Shown in pieces: positions 13,166 to 21,227 of a DNA stretch of 21,917 nt (position 1 is its first letter; each line of letters opens with the position of its first letter). Source of the stretch: CAYQCE01 sp964415885. GTDB lineage: Bacteria > Zixibacteria > MSB-5A5 > JAABVY01 > JAHJOQ01. A model generated the notes under the pieces. That model saw only the letters and a list, made by a program, of their open reading frames with translations, was not told the origin of the DNA and did not search any database. A program made the translations under genes and the position numbers. The stretch is from positions 1-21,917 of the forward strand of contig CAYQCE010000058.1 of the NCBI GenBank assembly GCA_964415885.1, read 5' to 3'.

Positions 13166-15841
13166 TTAGAATATGAACTCAAGTCCCCAACGAATCTGTC
13201 TCGGCTGGTCATAGTTCTGGGGATCGGCGGCAAGCAGACGATACGCTTCGTTGACGTCCTCGGCAGTCAGAGGACCGTCACCATCCGGGTCGGGAGTGGA
13301 AGCGAAGTCGGTACCGTCATCATCCGGCTCACCGGTGTTCGAGTACACATTTATCACATTTCTTTTATCGAATATATTCTCAATTTCGACGAACATCGAG
13401 AGGAACATATCGCCGGCGGAATTCAGGTGAAAGTCCTTGTTCACCTTCAGGTCGAAAGTATAGTTGGACGGCATCCTACCCTCGTTCGGGAGACCGATAC
13501 GGTTGCCCTCGTTGTCTGTCTTTGTGTATGGCATCCCGCTCCCGTACTTGAAGAGCATATTCGCTCCCCATGCGCTCGGGAGTCCGACACCGAAGAGTTC
13601 GACTTTGTGGTCTCGCGGAATGCGGTAGTCGAGATTGAACGAAAGCGTGTGTCTCTGGTCGAATGCGAGCGGATACTCCCGTACAGGAAATTCCGGCGGA
13701 TCATCCTGCGTGAAGTAATCGTAGTATCCTTCCGTCGCATAGGATGCGTTTCCGCGAGCTATCATATAACTGTAGTTGAGCGTCGCTGCGAGGTTGTTCA
13801 CCCGCATCCTGCTCAATATCAGATCGACACCCTTCACCGAACCATAGTCGGCGTTAACATACTCGACGTACGATCCGCCGGCGTAGACCACCTTGCGAGT
13901 CGTCGTCAAGTTGGAGATGTCCTTGTAGTAGGTGACCGCTTTTACGACCGTATTGTCGTTGATTGCGTGGCTGAGACCCAACTCGTACTGCACTGTTTTC
14001 TCCGGCTCCAGATCCGGATTGCCGACCAGCGGAAATCCTGAGTTGAGTTCGCCGAGAAGATTTGTGTACATGTACGAATAGAGCGGCACCTGGAAGAAGA
14101 GTCCGTAGTTGAAGTGAATCACCGTGTTCTCGGCAATCGGATGAGAGATACCGAACCTCGGCGACCACTGCGTCTTCGACTCGGCCGTCTTCCACTCGTT
14201 CTTCGTTACCGGATTATCAAAGTATCCCACGGATGCGTCGAGATAGTCGACACGGATTCCGCCGTTCAGGACCATCTCGCTGAGCTCGAGTTTGTCCTGC
14301 AGATACGCCGCGGCGTATTTCGGTCGGACAAAGTACTTCTCGCCGTAGGGCACACTGTTAAAGAACTGCTTGTTATCCCACTGCAGCTTATTGACCCGAT
14401 ACTCCACACCGAACTTGACCTGATTCGACTTGTTCATCTGCGTGAGAATATCTGCTGCAAAACTCTTGTATCCATTTCCCCAGTAAGCGTATACCGGGTA
14501 GAAATCATCCCCGGACGTAAAACCGGTATAGAAATAGTCGCTGCTCGCGTTGTAATTGTTCGTGTGTATATCGCCGTTGTAGTTGCCTTGACCATCTTCG
14601 GAGTAGCCCGGCCATTCAGTCCAGTACTTGTCAAAGAGATGCTCGGGAGCGAGTTTGGTCCAGCTCTCGAAGTGGTTCAACCTGGCGTTGAGTACGACGT
14701 TTTCCCTCGGGCTGTATGTCCACCAGAATCCAATTCGCGATGACTCGGTCTTGTACATTCCGAGACCATCGAGGTTGAAATCGTACGAATAGCCGTTAAC
14801 GTCGCGATGTACATATCGGTCAACCCTGGCTCTGTAAAAGTTGCCGAGGATATTCAGCTTCATGCTCGGAATCGGCTTGAGCGTTACTTTCCCCACCTGC
14901 GAATATGAATTGAGATCGTTGTGCGGCAGATAGCCGTCGATCTGCCGGTACTCGCTGGACGTGAAGAAAGTCGCCCTGAATTTGTCATAGAAGTAAGGAA
15001 TCGGCCCGCCGAGGTTACCGACAAACGAGTTCCGTCCCAGCCGCTCCATGTCCTCGAAACTCGAGGACTCCGGATTGAAGTCTCTCGTGAGCCCATCGTA
15101 GAACTTGAGCTTGCCGTGATACTCGTTGGTCCCTTCCTGAGTGATTGCGCTCACTACGCCGGAGAGGGCCTCCCCATACTCAGCCGAGAATCCGCCGGGC
15201 ACGATGTCAATCTCCTCGAGAGCATCCGGAGCGATACGGGTTGCCGCATCGCCGAAAAACGGATCCTGCACCGGGATGCCGTCGAAGTAGTATGAGTTTG
15301 TGCCGTCGCGGCCACCTCGAATGTGTAGATTACCGTCGGCGTCACGCACCGTTCCGGCCGTAATGTCTATCACCTCCTGAATGCTCAAGGCGTTCGGGAG
15401 GTAACGCATTTCATCCCGCGTCACTATATTAACGGAGGATGTTCTATCCCTCTGAATTTGAGGCCTGTCAGCCTTCACCTTGACGATTCTGTCAGTTGCA
15501 ATCGGCGCCGGAGGGAGTTCGAAGTCTACAGGTGTGGTTAGATCGAGCATTACTTTTACTTCGAGCTTCGCGAGAGCCTTATAGCCGAGCGAACGTGCCA
15601 GAAGCGTGTATGTGCCGACCGGGATGTCTATGAGATAGAATTCGCCGTCGGGGTCGGTCACGCTCGTTATGCCGAGTTGCTCGATACTCACAGTTGCGCC
15701 GGCGAGAGGTTCGCCAGTTTCGGAGTTGACGATCATCCCGGCTATCTTTCCGCTCGTTCCGGCATTGAGGGCAGAGGTGAATGCAAGGAGAGCAAAAACA
15801 ATCGCAACCGGATAAATACAATGGGACCTGTATGACTTCAT
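13166..15841 (-). CDS. TonB-dependent receptor with carboxypeptidase-regulatory domain
   Basis: The protein is 891 residues. The ATG at 15841 has GAGG about 8 bases upstream and is followed by a signal peptide (to about residue 28). Residues 30-100 are a CarboxypepD_reg-like domain (GKIAGMIVNSETGEPLAGAT, VTDPDGEFYLIDIPVGTYTL), as in SusC-type receptors. About 115-240 is the plug: RGGRDGTNSYYFDGIPVQDP, then EEIDIVPGGFSAEYGEALSG. The remainder is a 22-strand-type barrel with many aromatic strand ends and a terminal Phe (WGLEFIF). It should import or export a ligand using TonB/ExbBD energy; none of those genes is here. No SusD partner is adjacent, and instead a FlgD-tailed protein and a PorV-like barrel follow. 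An EF-hand-like loop sits near the C-terminus (residues 851-862). It heads the operon. Confidence 0.88.
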   Translation of the reverse strand: MKSYRSHCIYPVAIVFALLAFTSALNAGTSGKIAGMIVNSETGEPLAGATVSIEQLGITSVTDPDGEFYLIDIPVGTYTLLARSLGYKALAKLEVKVMLDLTTPVDFELPPAPIATDRIVKVKADRPQIQRDRTSSVNIVTRDEMRYLPNALSIQEVIDITAGTVRDADGNLHIRGGRDGTNSYYFDGIPVQDPFFGDAATRIAPDALEEIDIVPGGFSAEYGEALSGVVSAITQEGTNEYHGKLKFYDGLTRDFNPESSSFEDMERLGRNSFVGNLGGPIPYFYDKFRATFFTSSEYRQIDGYLPHNDLNSYSQVGKVTLKPIPSMKLNILGNFYRARVDRYVHRDVNGYSYDFNLDGLGMYKTESSRIGFWWTYSPRENVVLNARLNHFESWTKLAPEHLFDKYWTEWPGYSEDGQGNYNGDIHTNNYNASSDYFYTGFTSGDDFYPVYAYWGNGYKSFAADILTQMNKSNQVKFGVEYRVNKLQWDNKQFFNSVPYGEKYFVRPKYAAAYLQDKLELSEMVLNGGIRVDYLDASVGYFDNPVTKNEWKTAESKTQWSPRFGISHPIAENTVIHFNYGLFFQVPLYSYMYTNLLGELNSGFPLVGNPDLEPEKTVQYELGLSHAINDNTVVKAVTYYKDISNLTTTRKVVYAGGSYVEYVNADYGSVKGVDLILSRMRVNNLAATLNYSYMIARGNASYATEGYYDYFTQDDPPEFPVREYPLAFDQRHTLSFNLDYRIPRDHKVELFGVGLPSAWGANMLFKYGSGMPYTKTDNEGNRIGLPNEGRMPSNYTFDLKVNKDFHLNSAGDMFLSMFVEIENIFDKRNVINVYSNTGEPDDDGTDFASTPDPDGDGPLTAEDVNEAYRLLAADPQNYDQPRQIRWGLEFIF

Positions 15842-16423
15842 TGTTTTACCTCGACTTCTGCTGATAGCAAGGGACCATTCAGCGATTCCCTCTCATTCAA
15901 GTATATCTCTTCGTGTGATTTGACTGACTCTGCCCGGTTGTCTCTATCTGCAACGATTATCGACAGGGGCCGGATAAACTTTAGCAGCCAAATCCACGTT
16001 TAGCCCGCGTTCGTGAGCGGGACTCCAGTATCCTCATCGGCTTCTCAGATGATTCCGTAAACACAATTTCGGTATGATTCTCATATTCTTTTTTTTTACT
16101 ATCGATTCTGGGGGTTAAGAGGCGATCGAAAGACCTCGGCTCGGAATAGCCCTCCTGCCCGATCGCAACATCATCGTACAGGAAGCCGCCGTTGCATCCG
16201 AAGGATATAGAGAGGGTGACGCGACGACTTTACAGCTCGTAGACGAGCGAATCCCTGTTCAAGTCGATGCAAACAAATGCCGACATCAATGTCATAGTCG
16301 CCGCACAATAGGAGGACGACCGACACCCGTCGGGCAGTGAGCGACCGATCGTACGATCTACGCGAACACTCATACAAATGCAATGTATCGAGTTTCGCTA
16401 TGCGATAAGGGAAGTGACAACAG
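15842..16423. other. divergent intergenic region, 582 bases
   Basis: This lies between the outer-membrane operon (minus) and the signalling operon (plus). On the minus strand a good -10 TATACT (15905-15900) lies about 60 bases ahead of the receptor start, without a recognisable -35. A run of nine T at 16090-16098 is present without a convincing stem. Short open frames here lack ribosome sites and known motifs. I see no gene. Control elements for both operons presumably lie here. Confidence 0.4.
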
Positions 16424-17374
16424 ATGCTGAGACGATCCTTAGTGCTTATCGCTCTTCTGGTCTTCTTGATACCGAACCTGTCAATCGGGCAGGACGATTC
16501 GGGTCTGGTATTGGTTTTCTGCACGGATCTCAATCGCACAACCAACCGGACTATCAAGGGACTCAAGCAGGCGGTATTCACTTCAGGTCAGAATGCTGAG
16601 ATTGAGGTTTTCTCGCCTGAGGCGGGGCAGAACGAATCCACATCACTTGCGAAAACATTGGCAGAGCGAAAACCGACTGTACTCGTCACCGTCGGATCGC
16701 GAAGCACTCGCATCGCCAAGTCAATTCATCCCGATATACCGATTATCTTCGCATCGGTGCTGAATCCTGTAACCAGCGGGATAGTTCAGAATATCGAGTT
16801 TCCCGGCCAGCCCATCACCGGTGCCTCGCTCGATATATCAGTAGAACTGCAACTTCAGAAGTTTGTTCAGCTCGTTCCCAATCTCAACAAAGTCGGCGTG
16901 CTTTACAGCGAGAAAACCAGGTATATCGTCGATCAGGCGGAGGCCTGGGCAGCGGGTCAGAGCGTAGAAGTCGTCTCATTTGAGATAAGATCACCAAAGG
17001 ACCTTCCCAAGGGCGTCGACTTCCTCATTCAGAACTGCGATGGTATCTGGGCGATACCCGACGAGCTGATCTACACGCCCCAGTCAACCAAACACATCAT
17101 GCTCGAGTCGTTCCGCAGTCGCATACCGATCATGGGCTTCTCCCCCTCATTCGTGAAGTCGGGTGCGCTGTTCGCGCTGATCGTCGACCACAAGTATGTC
17201 GGTGTTCAGGCGGGTGAGCTGGTCGTCAAGGTACTCAGGGGATTCCTGCCGAGCGAGCTGGCGGTCACCAGGCCACAGGCGCCATACCTCTACATCAACA
17301 AGAATACCGCTGAGAAGCTGCGGCTAAACATAAATCCGGACTTCTACTCTGTCGCGAAGGAGGTGTACGAATGA
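16424..17374 (+). CDS. ABC_sub_bind-family periplasmic binding protein
   Basis: The 316 residues begin with a signal peptide (MLRRSLVLIALLVFLIPNLS, cleaved near Gln22-Gly). The body fits the two-lobed ABC_sub_bind (DUF534) fold. Family-like segments include LAERKPTVLVTVGSRSTRIA (about 79-98), IPIIFASVLNPVTSGIV, LVPNLNKVGVLYSEKT, and DGIWAIPDELIYTP before a hinge. The ligand is unknown; members bind amino acids or other small organics. No permease or ATPase gene is nearby. Its stop codon overlaps the start of a membrane histidine kinase by 4 nt, so it probably acts as the soluble periplasmic ligand sensor for that kinase. A purine-rich AAGGGAAG lies about 11 bases before the ATG. Confidence 0.82.
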   Translation: MLRRSLVLIALLVFLIPNLSIGQDDSGLVLVFCTDLNRTTNRTIKGLKQAVFTSGQNAEIEVFSPEAGQNESTSLAKTLAERKPTVLVTVGSRSTRIAKSIHPDIPIIFASVLNPVTSGIVQNIEFPGQPITGASLDISVELQLQKFVQLVPNLNKVGVLYSEKTRYIVDQAEAWAAGQSVEVVSFEIRSPKDLPKGVDFLIQNCDGIWAIPDELIYTPQSTKHIMLESFRSRIPIMGFSPSFVKSGALFALIVDHKYVGVQAGELVVKVLRGFLPSELAVTRPQAPYLYINKNTAEKLRLNINPDFYSVAKEVYE

Positions 17375-19089
17375 GTAAATTCATCTCATTCTCGAGCCTC
17401 CGGTTCAAGGCGATGCTGACCATTTCAGCGCTGATTATCCTGTCTTCAGCGGTACTCGGAGCTTTCCTTTTCAACCATTTGCGCACAGAGGTGAAGCGGG
17501 AGCTGCTAAAGAGAGCGGAGACAACAGTTCGTCAGCTCTCCAAATCCTGTGAGTATGGCGTTCTCACCGAGAACCGCATGGAACTCGACGATGTCCTTAG
17601 TGCGCTGACTCTCCAGGATGACATAGTCTATGCAGTGGTGCAGGACAGCACGGGCGTAGTTCTCACACAGTACAATAGTATCGATGCGGAAGAGCTCGTT
17701 CGCTGGATCGCGACAAAGAACTTCGCGCTCAATTTCGGTTCGGACACTACAGCCCTGCATTACAGAGAACTTCCGGACATTGAAATGGAGGTCGTGGATA
17801 TATCGTTCCCGGTCAGGACGCGTACGTTCGAAATCTCGCTCGAGGATCTCGGAACGACCACCGTCGATGACGCCGGTCATGCGGCCAAAATGGAAAAGAT
17901 AGGGCTAATCAGGATTGGTATCTCTCTCGCGGACATGCAAGACAAGATATGGAACACGGCCAGGATGATCGCACTGATAATGCTCGTCGTCACTCTCGCG
18001 GCAATCGTACTGACTGCTCTAATGGTCAACGTGATCGTCAAGCCAATAGACAATCTCGTCGTGGCTACAGAGCATATTGCCGAAGGCAACCTGTCCCACC
18101 TTGTGGAAGGCGGATCGGTGGATGAGATTCAGCGCCTCGCGAACGCATTTAATGTGATGGTCGAGTCTTTGAAAAACTCGCGCGAGGAGATCGAGATGTA
18201 CAATCGTACGCTTGAGGTCAAGATCGCCGAGCGCACCAAGGAGCTCGAGGCGGCCCAGAGCCAGCTCGTGCAGTCGGAGAAGATGAGCGCAATCGGACAG
18301 CTCGCGGCCGGGGTTGCGCACGAGCTAAACAATCCGATGGGCGGAATTCTCGGCTATGCACAGTTTGCGATCGAGCGCCTCTCCAAAGCGCAGCCGGGCA
18401 TTATTACTGAAAAGGACATTTCGGCACAGCGCAAGTATCTCGCGGATATCGAGCAACAGGCCAGGCGGTGCCGCACGATCATCAAGAACCTCCTGAAATT
18501 CTCACGCGCCTCCGACAAGGAGGACAAGCGGGAGTGGGAGGACTTTGACCTGAACACTATGCTGAATGACACGATTTCGCTGATACAGCATCAGCTTGAC
18601 CTTGGCAGCATCATACTCATACGGGATTTCTCTGGAGACCTGCCACCGGTGAATGGAAATCCGAACATGCTGCAGCAGGTATTCACGAATCTCATGCTGA
18701 ACGCCCAGCATGCCATGCCACAGGGCGGCGAACTCAGGTTGACTACACGTCTCGCGCCGAGGCTCGGTGAATTCTCGGGCTGCGTGGAGGTAATAGTGGA
18801 AGACTCCGGAAGCGGTATCGAAAGCGAACATATCAACAAGATTTTCGAGCCATTCTTCACGACGAAGGAGAAGGGTCGGGGGACCGGATTGGGCCTCTCG
18901 ATATCATACGGTATTATCAAGGAACACGGCGGTGACATAACGGTGCAGAGCGAGCCGGGCAAGGGAACCAGGTTTACGGTGGTCCTTCCCCTTGAATCAA
19001 CTACAACAACGCATGAGAAAGAAAAGAAAGACTCGAAAGAAGAAGGAATGTCGCCTTCCGATAGCTCCGACCGGAAACGGCGCGGGTAA
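17371..19089 (+). CDS. membrane sensor histidine kinase (HAMP, HisKA, HATPase)
   Basis: The protein is 572 residues, ATG overlapping the previous stop (ATGA), with AAGGAGGTG inside that gene as ribosome site. TM1 is about 13-34, and a periplasmic Cache-like sensor runs about 35-195. TM2 is about 198-222, HAMP 221-275, and a coiled coil runs to about 305. The H-box GVAHELNNPMGG places the phospho-accepting His at 317. The ATPase domain shows the N box (N444 in NLMLNAQHAM), the G1 box VEDSGSGI (D478), the F box FEPFFTTK and the G2 box GRGTGLGLS (502-510). After the kinase domain comes a hydrophilic Lys/Glu/Ser-rich tail (about 543-572). It probably reads the state of the neighbouring binding protein and phosphorylates one or both receiver domains encoded downstream. 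Confidence 0.93.
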   Translation: MSKFISFSSLRFKAMLTISALIILSSAVLGAFLFNHLRTEVKRELLKRAETTVRQLSKSCEYGVLTENRMELDDVLSALTLQDDIVYAVVQDSTGVVLTQYNSIDAEELVRWIATKNFALNFGSDTTALHYRELPDIEMEVVDISFPVRTRTFEISLEDLGTTTVDDAGHAAKMEKIGLIRIGISLADMQDKIWNTARMIALIMLVVTLAAIVLTALMVNVIVKPIDNLVVATEHIAEGNLSHLVEGGSVDEIQRLANAFNVMVESLKNSREEIEMYNRTLEVKIAERTKELEAAQSQLVQSEKMSAIGQLAAGVAHELNNPMGGILGYAQFAIERLSKAQPGIITEKDISAQRKYLADIEQQARRCRTIIKNLLKFSRASDKEDKREWEDFDLNTMLNDTISLIQHQLDLGSIILIRDFSGDLPPVNGNPNMLQQVFTNLMLNAQHAMPQGGELRLTTRLAPRLGEFSGCVEVIVEDSGSGIESEHINKIFEPFFTTKEKGRGTGLGLSISYGIIKEHGGDITVQSEPGKGTRFTVVLPLESTTTTHEKEKKDSKEEGMSPSDSSDRKRRG

Positions 19090-19167
19090 GTCTCTCCGGA
19101 AAAGTGTGCATGAATCAATCAAGGTTTTGCATCTAACACCCGATAAGTCAATCGAAGAGAGGAATCG

Positions 19168-19608
19168 ATGACTGATTCGAAACGAGTCAAACAAATTCTA
19201 ATAGTTGACGATACCGAGGTCATCAGAAAGCTGCTCAAGGATCTTCTCGAAACGGAGGGATACAGCGTATCCTGCGCTTCAGACGGTGTCGAGGCGATCG
19301 AGATGATTCGGGAGAAGCAGTTCGATCTCGTCTTCTGCGATATCCACATGCCACGCAAGAACGGTTTCGATACGTTCAAGGAGTCCAGGGATATTGCACC
19401 GGGTTTGCCATTCGTGATGACAGACAGTCTGCCTGACCAGCTCGCCGAAAGCGCTCAGAAGGCTGGTGCAGTAACCTGTATCACCAAGCCGTTTGATATC
19501 GACGATATTCGAGACTGCGTAAGTCGTGCCGAGAAAAGCAAGGTGAAAGGCGACGATGTCACAGGATCCATCCATAGACGGCAGGAAGACAAGGCTCCTC
19601 GTAGTTGA
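19168..19608 (+). CDS. single-domain response regulator (CheY-like receiver)
   Basis: The 146 residues form one receiver domain and no output domain. The acidic pocket is D14-D15 (LIVDDTEV) and the phospho-acceptor is D58 (VFCDIHMPRKNG). T85 and K107 (ITKPFD) complete the active site. The ATG at 19168 has GAGAGG about 6 bases upstream. A tail of roughly 20 residues (after about 126) is basic and overlaps the first 53 bases of the next gene, so the tail sequence is constrained by two frames. Without an output domain it should pass phosphate on, or act by binding a partner such as the hybrid kinase that follows. Confidence 0.92.
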   Translation: MTDSKRVKQILIVDDTEVIRKLLKDLLETEGYSVSCASDGVEAIEMIREKQFDLVFCDIHMPRKNGFDTFKESRDIAPGLPFVMTDSLPDQLAESAQKAGAVTCITKPFDIDDIRDCVSRAEKSKVKGDDVTGSIHRRQEDKAPRS

Positions 19609-21223
19609 CGATGAGGAGATAATCCTCAACATAGCCACAGATGTTCTCGAGAGTGAAGGTTACGAGGTTGTAACCGAATCCAATCCTATCGATGCGCTGG
19701 CGCGCGCCCGTCAGGAAACGTTCGATTTCGTCCTGACCGACATCAATATGCCGGAGATGAACGGTCTCGAGATGGTCAAGAAAATTCTCGAGCTGAATTC
19801 CGAGATCGGCGCAATATTCATGACCGGCTACGCCAACCTGGAGACCGCCAAGGAAGCGATTCAGACCGGCGCATTCGACTACATCATGAAGCCGTTTGAG
19901 CTTACCGAGCTTCGAGCGGCCGTCACAAAGGCTGTCGAGAAACGAAATCAGCAGGTGGCGAAATCTGAGAAGGGCCGCCTTGATCGCCTTTCAGATCTCG
20001 TCGAAGTTCTCTATACCGTTGGTGACAAGACAAGCCTTCTCAAACTATCGCTCGGACTCGCGCTCATAAACTCCGGCCTGACCACAGGTTTCATTGCCTC
20101 GTGGGAAAAGAAAACCACCAGGCTGATCTTGATCTGGACGGATAATGTCAGAGAGAGCGATTTTAAAGAGGTCAGCGTGACCATCGATCGAGATACGGCA
20201 GCCGAGGCATTTGATTTCGATTCGAACATGCGCGCTGTGGGACTGACGGATCACCCGATCATATCGAAAATCAAGCGAACCAGATCGGATATCAACTCGA
20301 TACACACGTTCTTCGATGATTCCACCGGCACTACCACACTTAAAGTATCGCATCGCGAGAATTTCTACATGGCTATCTGCGTCCAGGACGAGCCGGACAA
20401 GGAAGCTCTCTCCGAGAGCGATATGAAGCTCCTGAATATCGTCCTGAACATGGCGATGGTTGTGGTCGAAAATGTGATGCTGCTCTCCGAGTCACAGCAG
20501 GCGCTGAAAGAGCTCGAGCAGTTGCATGACCAGATGGTCAACCTCGAGCGCGTAGCAACACAGGGCATTATGTCCGCCGAGATAGGTCATGAGCTGAACA
20601 ATTATCTCAATATCGTCAGATCGAATTTCGAGCTCCTCAAGCTGAAAGCCGATATCACCAACATCGATGATATGGCCAAGTACATCCGCGGCATCGAAGA
20701 GAGTATCGATCAGATGACGCGTTTCACGACCGGACTGTCGGATGCGGCCACGCTAAAATCGGAGAAAACCGAGATCGATCTCGAGGAGCTGATCGACGAC
20801 ATCATCTCGTTCCTCCAACCACAGAAGAAATTCCGCGAGATAAAGCTGAGCCACGAGAAAGAAACGGAGATTCCAAGAATTGTCGCCGATGCACGCCAGT
20901 TGCAACAACTCTTCTACAACCTGATGAACAACGCCGCCGAAGCGCTGCACGCCGCAGACCGCGAGATCAAGAGTATCTCAATCACAACCGGTCGATCGGA
21001 CAGCGGAGTCAGGTTCAGGGTCACCGATAATGGCTGCGGGATCCCGGAGGATTTGATCGAAAAGACTTTCTCTAACCGGTTCACCACCAAATCAGGCGGA
21101 CACGGTTTCGGCCTGATTGTCTGCAAGAAAGTTGTCGAGGATCATAACGGCACGATCGAAGTTCACTCGGTGCCCGACGAGGGTACGACCTTCGATATAT
21201 CTCTGCCTGTCAACCAGCACTGA
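19556..21223 (+). CDS. hybrid receiver-GAF-like-histidine kinase
   Basis: The protein is 555 residues with no membrane segment, so it is cytosolic. The receiver is at 12-127 (D18-D19, phospho-acceptor D62 in LTDINMPEMNG, T90, K112). About 145-310 resembles a GAF sensory domain (LGLALINSGLTTGFIASW, then VVVENVMLLSESQQ leading into a coiled coil). The kinase core follows: H-box AEIGHELNNYLN with His345, N box NLMNNAAEAL (about 455-464), G1 box DNGCGI (D491) and G2 box GGHGFGL (514-520). The receiver-first order suggests a kinase whose activity is set by phosphorylation from the upstream kinase. The ATG at 19556 has AAAGG about 6 bases before it and lies 53 bases inside the response regulator gene. 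No DNA-binding output protein is seen in the operon. Confidence 0.9.
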   Translation: MSQDPSIDGRKTRLLVVDDEEIILNIATDVLESEGYEVVTESNPIDALARARQETFDFVLTDINMPEMNGLEMVKKILELNSEIGAIFMTGYANLETAKEAIQTGAFDYIMKPFELTELRAAVTKAVEKRNQQVAKSEKGRLDRLSDLVEVLYTVGDKTSLLKLSLGLALINSGLTTGFIASWEKKTTRLILIWTDNVRESDFKEVSVTIDRDTAAEAFDFDSNMRAVGLTDHPIISKIKRTRSDINSIHTFFDDSTGTTTLKVSHRENFYMAICVQDEPDKEALSESDMKLLNIVLNMAMVVVENVMLLSESQQALKELEQLHDQMVNLERVATQGIMSAEIGHELNNYLNIVRSNFELLKLKADITNIDDMAKYIRGIEESIDQMTRFTTGLSDAATLKSEKTEIDLEELIDDIISFLQPQKKFREIKLSHEKETEIPRIVADARQLQQLFYNLMNNAAEALHAADREIKSISITTGRSDSGVRFRVTDNGCGIPEDLIEKTFSNRFTTKSGGHGFGLIVCKKVVEDHNGTIEVHSVPDEGTTFDISLPVNQH

Positions 21224-21227
21224 TCGT

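Noticed and set aside
13139..14041. 300-residue plus-strand open frame opposite the TonB receptor
   Set aside because: It is antisense to a well-supported barrel gene; the composition is a mirror of the codon bias of the true gene.
16171..16581. Minus-strand frame containing a GDYDID stretch reminiscent of a dockerin loop
   Set aside because: The Asp spacing and following helix do not fit an EF-hand loop, and half the frame is antisense to the binding protein gene.
19013..19171. P-loop NTPase signature GNGAGKS in the small bridging ORF
   Set aside because: A 52-residue peptide cannot hold a P-loop domain and the match is probably chance.
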